This document shows positions 8,171 to 13,403 of a DNA stretch of 13,403 nt, piece after piece. The stretch lies in contig LSSL01001294.1 in assembly GCA_001953115.1 (NCBI GenBank), positions 3,944-17,346 of the forward strand, given 5' to 3'. Origin of the DNA: Smittium mucronatum. Lineage: Eukaryota; Kickxellomycota; Harpellomycetes; Harpellales; Legeriomycetaceae. Made by a program: the position numbers and the translations under genes. Under the pieces are notes generated by a model, which was given only the letters and a program-made list of their open reading frames with translations, was not told the DNA's origin and did no database searches. Position 1 is the first letter of the stretch. Each line of letters starts with the position of its first letter.

Positions 8171-8759
8171 AGTGCGGAGGATATCAACCTTTTATATAAA
8201 ATATATTGTTTTTGTCATCATATTTCTCACTTTTGTTTCCTATAAATAAAATTAGGTATATAAAAAAATAAAATAGCTAACTATCAGATTTTTGATAGTA
8301 AAAAGACAAAACGCTGACATAATAAAATTGATCCAGAGGATAAAAATATGATTTTCAATGCTTAATAAACACTTTTTTTATGTACTATAAATGCAGCTTA
8401 TTAAACTCAAAAACTATGGCCCATCTCATGGATGTTTAAATATCACGATTTTAGTAGGGTATTCACTACTAAAAGTATTAGAATATTAATTGGGCAAAAA
8501 TGACTAATTTTTGTACTTAATTATTGGCCAATATAAAAAAAATGAGCAAAAAGATTAATATTGACAAATTCGCTAAATTTTGATCATTTTGCATAAATGT
8601 GTGTAAATTTTTGTTTCTTCAATTTCAGTTCTATTGAAAAAAAAACAAAAAGACAATTTCATTTTTCTGATATTGTAATTAGGAATTTGATATCGATTAG
8701 TACAACTTTATTTTTTTTATCATTGATTTTTCACTTTTATTGGATAAACAATGATATTT
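8171..8759. repeat. gene-free stretch left of the MULE-2 element, with hairpins
   Basis: Two clean stems are visible: ACTATCA and TGATAGT at 8280-8299, and TTTTAGTAG with CTACTAAAA at 8449-8474. A 60-codon plus frame (8597-8779) starts at an ATG and contains one hydrophobic stretch. It runs into the terminal repeat of the next element, so I regard it as chance. Confidence 0.45.
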
Positions 8760-8928
8760 TTGGATTTTCGCTGAAATAAGGTACGCTATAATATGCCATT
8801 AGGAAATAAAAGTCTGGCAATTTCTAAAAAAATATGTTGATTTCTGGAAAAATCTAATAATTAATTTAAAAATTTGACAAATTTGAAATATCCTAATTAA
8901 ATATCTGGGAATTTGACAATAATCTGAC
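8760..8928 (+). repeat. left terminal inverted repeat of MULE copy 2
   Basis: It starts near TTGGATTTTCGCTGAAA (8760). It carries TCTGGCAATTTCTAAAAAAA near 8812-8831 and CTAATTAAATATCTGGGAAT before TTTGACA near 8892-8917. Each matches the opposite arm in order. Confidence 0.6.
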
Positions 8929-9879
8929 AGTATCTTCAGTTTAAAATCCATATCAAAACTACCCAATAGATGAAAGTAAAACGAAACTTACATTAACAAT
9001 TTTCTTCATCAAATATTCTTGAAGATAATAAAAATGAAAAAAATAGACTTGAACCGTTAAAATTTCAAAAAAAAAATAATAATTAAGCTGAAAAAATTAA
9101 TCTCTTCGCTGAGATATTTAAATGCAATTCTCATAATTTCCCTTAAATAAATATATTGATGCTCAAAAGTGTAATGGTAAGTCTTATGAATCACTTTCTT
9201 TTTTACTGTATAATATTATCAACTATCGGGTAGAAAAACCTTTATTTTTTTCCATTTTATTTTAAATTGATTAGACAGATTTCATTTTCGAGGCGAAAAA
9301 TTGACTACCTGATGCGATATCATTTGTTTAGAAAATGTCTTTACCCCAGTCTCTAGTAAATGATCAAAAAAACTAACAAGAAATTCTCTTATATTAAATA
9401 AAGAGATATAAAATACATAAGGTATCTTTAAATTTCTTTTAAAAATTTCCAGCTTTTTATTTGGGATGATTTTATTTAATAAATTAAAAATTATATATAG
9501 TTGCTAATAAAATCATTTAAATTTATGCTTGAGCTATTTTAAGTGCCTAAAATTGAATAAAGATATCTAATGGATTGAAAAATGGGTTTAAAAAGCTATA
9601 AACATTCTATTATTAATAAATTAGGGGAAATGTTTTCCAAAATAGAATTCTTTTTGATTTTTTTAGGTTTTCCTGAATATGGGGTTTTTTTAGAAATTAA
9701 GATTATGTTGATTATATCTTATTTATTTATCTATTTAAATCAAAGATTTATAAATTTGCGAGCATATTTTTTTTAAAAAAATTATCTACACAATCAATAA
9801 ATAACTGAACATATTTTAATATTTTTATTTAAAAAATAAAGGAATAATTTCTGAAAAATTGAACCAAGAAGTCAAAATT
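8929..9879. other. 3' non-coding part of the MULE-2 element
   Basis: No transposase similarity is seen here. A plus-strand ATG frame of 64 codons (9582-9776) encodes MGLKSYKHSIINKLGEMF followed by a largely hydrophobic tail. It lies opposite to the transposase and has no known motif; it is a weak candidate only. An inverted repeat, ATGATTTTATT (9466-9476) and AATAAAATCAT (9506-9516), is present. Confidence 0.4.
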
Positions 9880-10870
9880 TTCGAAATTTATTTCACAAAA
9901 AACCCTTGAGATTTCCATGAGTACCAATGGATCATAGTTTTTCAGAAACACAAAAAAAGCGATTTTCTGTGTCTTTCTGGATGATACTGTATGTATATGT
10001 TATATGATTTTTTCATATTACCTCATCGTAAATAAATTTTCCGAAACTCGACGAATAATTTTCATCAGAATCATAAATAAACTTGACTTACAACTTGAGA
10101 AATTCAATTATTTCAGATAATTTATAATCTGTATATTTATCTTAAACTGTCATGTTAAATACTTCAAGTGCGTTGTTCGTAGATGGCCCAAAGATAAACG
10201 CACCTTCAAACCAATTCTAGTTTTTTTCAAAGTGATTTTTGCAAGTTTTTTGAACTGTTTCTGAAATTAAGTTAAAATTACCCCATTTTGATAAAAGAAG
10301 TTTATGGTACTTTCAAATACCTGCAATTTTGCTGATAACTGCATTTTACAAATATATTTTTATATCAAATCCTTAATATCTTCCTTTTTTTCCCTAAAAA
10401 GTCCTTTATATGCTTCGATACGTGAAAAAATAATTTTTTATGAAAAAGTCTGTCTGTAATAATTTTAAATTCTTCTATATTTTAGGGCAGAGTCTGAAAT
10501 CAAAATTTTAAATTAATACCTACAACTTTAGCTTCTTTATACATAATATTAAAAATCCACTAACAAATATCAGTATAGTCATTTCTGGCCTCCGATATTA
10601 ATATGGAAGAAAATTTCTGTTCATTATCTGTAACTTCTTTAAATATTACCGGATAACCCCCTCTTATCAATTTAAGTTTAGAACCCGAATGGGAATTTTT
10701 TGCCTTTGAAAGTCTTATGATCGTTTTTTCTAAGTCATCAAAAACTTTACGTTCCCAGGATCTGTAGAATTTATTAAAACTTCATGGATTATTATCCATA
10801 TCCAATTTATTTATTTTCTTCATTTGAATTCCAATCATTTCTGTGGTTATATTAAGCCAGACTTTTTATT
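9880..10870 (-). pseudogene. heavily decayed Mutator-like transposase, copy 2
   Basis: In minus-strand order the relic shows IIHEVLINSTDPGNVKF, RLSKAKNSHSGSKLKLIRGG then YPVIFKEVTDNEQKF, WIFNIMYKEAKVVG, KILISDSALKYRRI, FFHVSKHIKDFLGKKRK, CKNHFEKN, then NWFEGAFIFGPSTNNALEVF and N. The PSTNNALExFN block is characteristic of the C-terminal part of this MULE transposase type and holds the catalytic Glu (10163-10165). The second Asp is in ISDSA (10492-10494). The position of the first Asp, judged against copy 1, is Gly (HSG instead of HLD). Many stops and at least two frame changes break it. It also appears to keep a remnant toward the C-terminus (NLKGFFVK) where a SWIM zinc motif would be expected, but the Cys/His pattern is gone. 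Confidence 0.8.
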
Positions 10871-11702
10871 TATTTATTTTGGTAGCTTTTAATAGAATAC
10901 ATTTTTTCAATTTATTGAAATACCCTTCCTCCCTCTCTCCCAATTCCAATTATGGTTTTATTTGATATAATGAATTTTTTTTTGAATATGACTTAATACC
11001 TTTTTCTTGAAACTTTTATAATTTGATTATAAAAATGAACCCGAGTGGGATTAAGGGCAGTGTCAATTTTTTATGAATCAATATATTCATAGATCCTAAG
11101 TCACCATTGTATCCTGCATCATTTTTTTTATACAATAAAAAACTGAATTTTTGTAATTTTTTTAATATTTTGAGTATATTATGTTTATATTATCCAACAA
11201 TCTCCATTTTCGTGCAAAAAAGATTCAAAAATTTTATTTTGATTTTTTTTTTTTTAAAAAAAAGTCAAATTCTTTTAAAAAGTAAAGATGTCTTTTTATT
11301 TTTATTTTAAATTTATCCAAACAACGATTTTTTTTGATATTATCATCTTGTGAAACGTTTATTAAATTTGTTTTATTAAAATGAAAATTCTGCGTCTCAA
11401 ATATAGGCCCAGTGATTAGATGTTTTTTTTTTTAAATATACAATTTTAAATTAACATAGTAAATTTTTAAAAGTGTTACTAACCATTTAAAGGGCGGTTT
11501 TTTTCAAAAAATAATAAATGTAAGCAATTACGCCTTTTGGAAAATTTCAGATCAGCTTTGAAAAAAAAATCAGCTTATATTTATTTTATTTGCATGCCAG
11601 TTTTGTTTACCCTTAAAGAATTAACATCAACGCATGGTATAAAGCTAAATATATAAAATATATAAAAACCAATGGAATAAAAGAATTAAATAATATTCAC
11701 AT
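10871..11702. other. 5' region of the MULE-2 element, eroded
   Basis: The N-terminal domain and promoter of copy 2 should lie here on the minus strand, but only scattered short frames remain and none can be matched. A T13-A9 run lies at 11243-11264, flanked by TTTTGA and GTCAAA. A plus-strand 67-codon frame (11107-11310) is poly-T driven and is not called. Confidence 0.4.
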
Positions 11703-11862
11703 ATCAGTTTTTTTGTCAAATTTTCATAAGTATAATTAGAGGGATTCTATTTACAGATTATGATGTGGATTTGCAGATTATACTAGAAACAACAGTTATT
11801 TTTAGAAATTTCCAGATTTTTCTATTTAACCATAATATTCTCTTTTCAGCAAAACTGTCCAA
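11703..11862 (-). repeat. right terminal inverted repeat of MULE copy 2
   Basis: In reverse complement it reads TTGGACAGTTTTGCTGAAA, then AATCTGGAAATTTCTAAAAA, then CTAATTATACTTATGAAAAT and TTGACAAAAAAACTGA. These correspond to the blocks of the left arm with scattered changes and small gaps. Confidence 0.6.
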
Positions 11863-13403
11863 TACTATGAGAGAAAATTAATTAAGGGTATAATGTTTCA
11901 TAACACTTTTAAAGAATAATTTATAGATTAGATTTATAAAATGATTATTTTCAATCATAATTGTTTTTTTTTTATTAAAATGAATAATAATTATTGGTTA
12001 GATAATAAAAACAGACAAAATTTAGCTTATTGATACATAATTAAGTATTTTGAACAAAAATATTAAATCGATAACAATTAGTAAAACTATTTATTAACTG
12101 TTTACAAAATTGCACATTTTTATACAAATAAATTTTCAGTTTAATTAATAGGGAATTTTCAAAAATAGTCATATTTAAAAATAATAGCAAAAATAGCCAA
12201 AAAAATTAGAAAATCCACAATTGAAATTTGAAGCGAAAATCCTAGTAGCAAAAAATAATCAGTGTATTAATTATCCAGACGATAAATTCCACTAATTACT
12301 GCCCTGAAAATCGGCTTATATATAATTAAGTTTCTAAAAAAATTATGGTTCTTAACTCAGCCTCAAATCCAACGGTTCTTTAACATTTTTATAAGTAGAA
12401 CACAACTTTTTTCAGTAAATTTCTGGCTAAGAAATTTTAAAATAATATTTTCAAAGATTGCAAACACTTTAATATTAAAATATAGATTTAAAAAGACAAT
12501 AATTTAACAGTTTAGAATGCATTATATCCTATAAAAGTTTCCTCGCCAGCTTTGAAGTGCAATATTTAGAGTAAAAAATAAAATTATTATAGTTGAAATG
12601 AAATGCTTACAGAAATTTTTGGCCATAACAAGATTTTATTGGGGAGTTTGTTGTTTTGATAAATATTATATATCTGTTATCGATCTTTTTGTGACTCTTA
12701 AATTAACCGGAATTGGTTATTTTTATATAAGTGCGTAAATAAGTATTTATGTTGAAAGTTACAATAAACTTACTCTTTTTAGGTTTATTTACAATACTAT
12801 AATTATAAAATCGTAAATTTACCATTTAATTAAATAGGGCTTTATAATAATTTTAAAGAATTAAAGTTTTTTAGTATATTTCTTTAACCATTTCATTTTT
12901 TGGATAATAATAAAGATGTTTAATTAAACTCTCATTGCTTTTATTTAAAAAGAAAATAATAAATAAGATTATCGCAAACATAAACTTCATATCTCTTAAC
13001 ACATTATATTTTTTGCTCTAACTACATATTTATTTTTAAATAAATAATTATGTAATGAGTACAGTAGTAATAAGGCAAATGTTTAATATGGGAAAATTCG
13101 AAAAAATTGAAAAAAGATGTAACGTGACTGTTCTATTAAGTCAATTTAGGAAGAATTTCTAGATAATAAATAGGCCCCAAACTAAGCTTTGCCTTTTTCT
13201 ACTTATTATTTCTTCTTTTTTCCTATTCGATTAAATATATAAATATCAATTATTGATATTTAAGACAGAAAAAAATCGTGAATTCGAGATAAAACATCTA
13301 AATAGTATGTCTTTTCAACTGAATAAATAAGAATAAAGATATCCTTAATGCGTTGTTTGTTCTGATTTTGCTCATATAAACAAAAGCTTTTTTGTATCAA
13401 AAA
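11863..13403. other. gene-free AT-rich right end
   Basis: I see no coding frame above chance, no RNA gene and no third transposase. A TTGATACATAATTAAG word near 12029 and TTTGTATCAAAAA at the right edge repeat the GATACAAA theme of the first inverted-repeat element. A short GC-richer patch at about 13170-13195 has no motif. Confidence 0.5.
13240..13262. repeat. perfect 23-bp palindrome with a single central base
   Basis: TAAATATCAAT, then T, then ATTGATATTTA: the 11-bp arms are exact reverse complements. Symmetry ends immediately outside. In AT-rich DNA such palindromes are less surprising, but this one contains paired G/C positions. No function is inferred. Confidence 0.6.

Larger units (their letters stand above)
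8760..11862 (-). mobile_element. decayed MULE transposon of about 3.1 kb with terminal inverted repeats
   Basis: The left arm (8760-8928) and the reverse complement of the right arm (11703-11862) share, in the same order: a TTGGA word, GCTGAAA, AAATA, TCTGG(C/A)AATTTCTAAAAA, GTTG-TTTCT, AATCT, CTAATTA and AATTTGACA-AA-CTGA. The transposase relic at 9880-10870 lies between them. Long terminal repeats around a single transposase gene and a length near 3 kb are normal for MULEs. The arms are degenerate, by eye about 70-75 percent over the best 60 bp. No 9-bp target duplication was identified, so the ends are approximate. Confidence 0.6.

Noticed and set aside
8597..8779. 60-codon plus-strand ATG frame with a hydrophobic stretch
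   Set aside because: Runs into the left terminal repeat of MULE-2 and consists mostly of AT-driven residues.
11107..11310. 67-codon plus-strand frame
   Set aside because: Dominated by Phe/Leu/Ile/Lys from poly-T and poly-A runs.
1..13403. CRISPR array, prokaryotic operon or phage-like module
   Set aside because: No spaced direct repeats or ribosome-binding-site-led gene strings; the intron and SPX gene mark the DNA as eukaryotic.

Overview
This is about 13.4 kb of very A+T-rich eukaryotic DNA, by eye roughly three quarters A+T or more. It holds one recognisable host gene, at the left edge, followed by about 12 kb of gene-poor DNA with decayed transposons. The short GT-AG intron, the SYG1/XPR1-type SPX gene with a long Ser/Asn-rich insert, and the Mutator-like relics suit an AT-rich fungus, perhaps an early-diverging lineage. 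The sequence alone does not prove the lineage.

Layout. At 1-1082 on the minus strand is the 5' part of an SPX-domain gene. It has a 49-nt intron at 172-220 and probably a second one entered at position 33. At 1756-3137 is a non-coding element of about 1.4 kb, bounded by inverted arms of about 180-195 bp that contain tandem iterons. At 3494-5320 and 5877-6266 are several GC-richer islands with fragmentary reading frames, probably decayed or heavily split genes that I cannot identify. At about 6240-7420 (minus) lies a broken Mutator-like (MULE) transposase. A second, more decayed MULE transposase lies at about 9880-10870 (minus). It sits inside an apparent element of about 3.1 kb with degenerate terminal inverted repeats at 8760-8928 and 11703-11862. 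The last 1.5 kb has no supported gene, only AT-rich sequence and a perfect 23-bp palindrome.

The two MULE copies share a colinear block around the first catalytic Asp but differ widely elsewhere, so they look like two families or subfamilies, both dead. Copy 1 keeps codons for all three DDE-like acidic residues despite frame breaks. Copy 2 has Gly in place of the first Asp. Apart from the SPX gene, no intact gene can be defended. Most other open frames are shadows or AT-rich chance frames. I found no tRNA, rRNA, CRISPR array or convincing new multi-gene system. The most informative structures are the two inverted-repeat elements.
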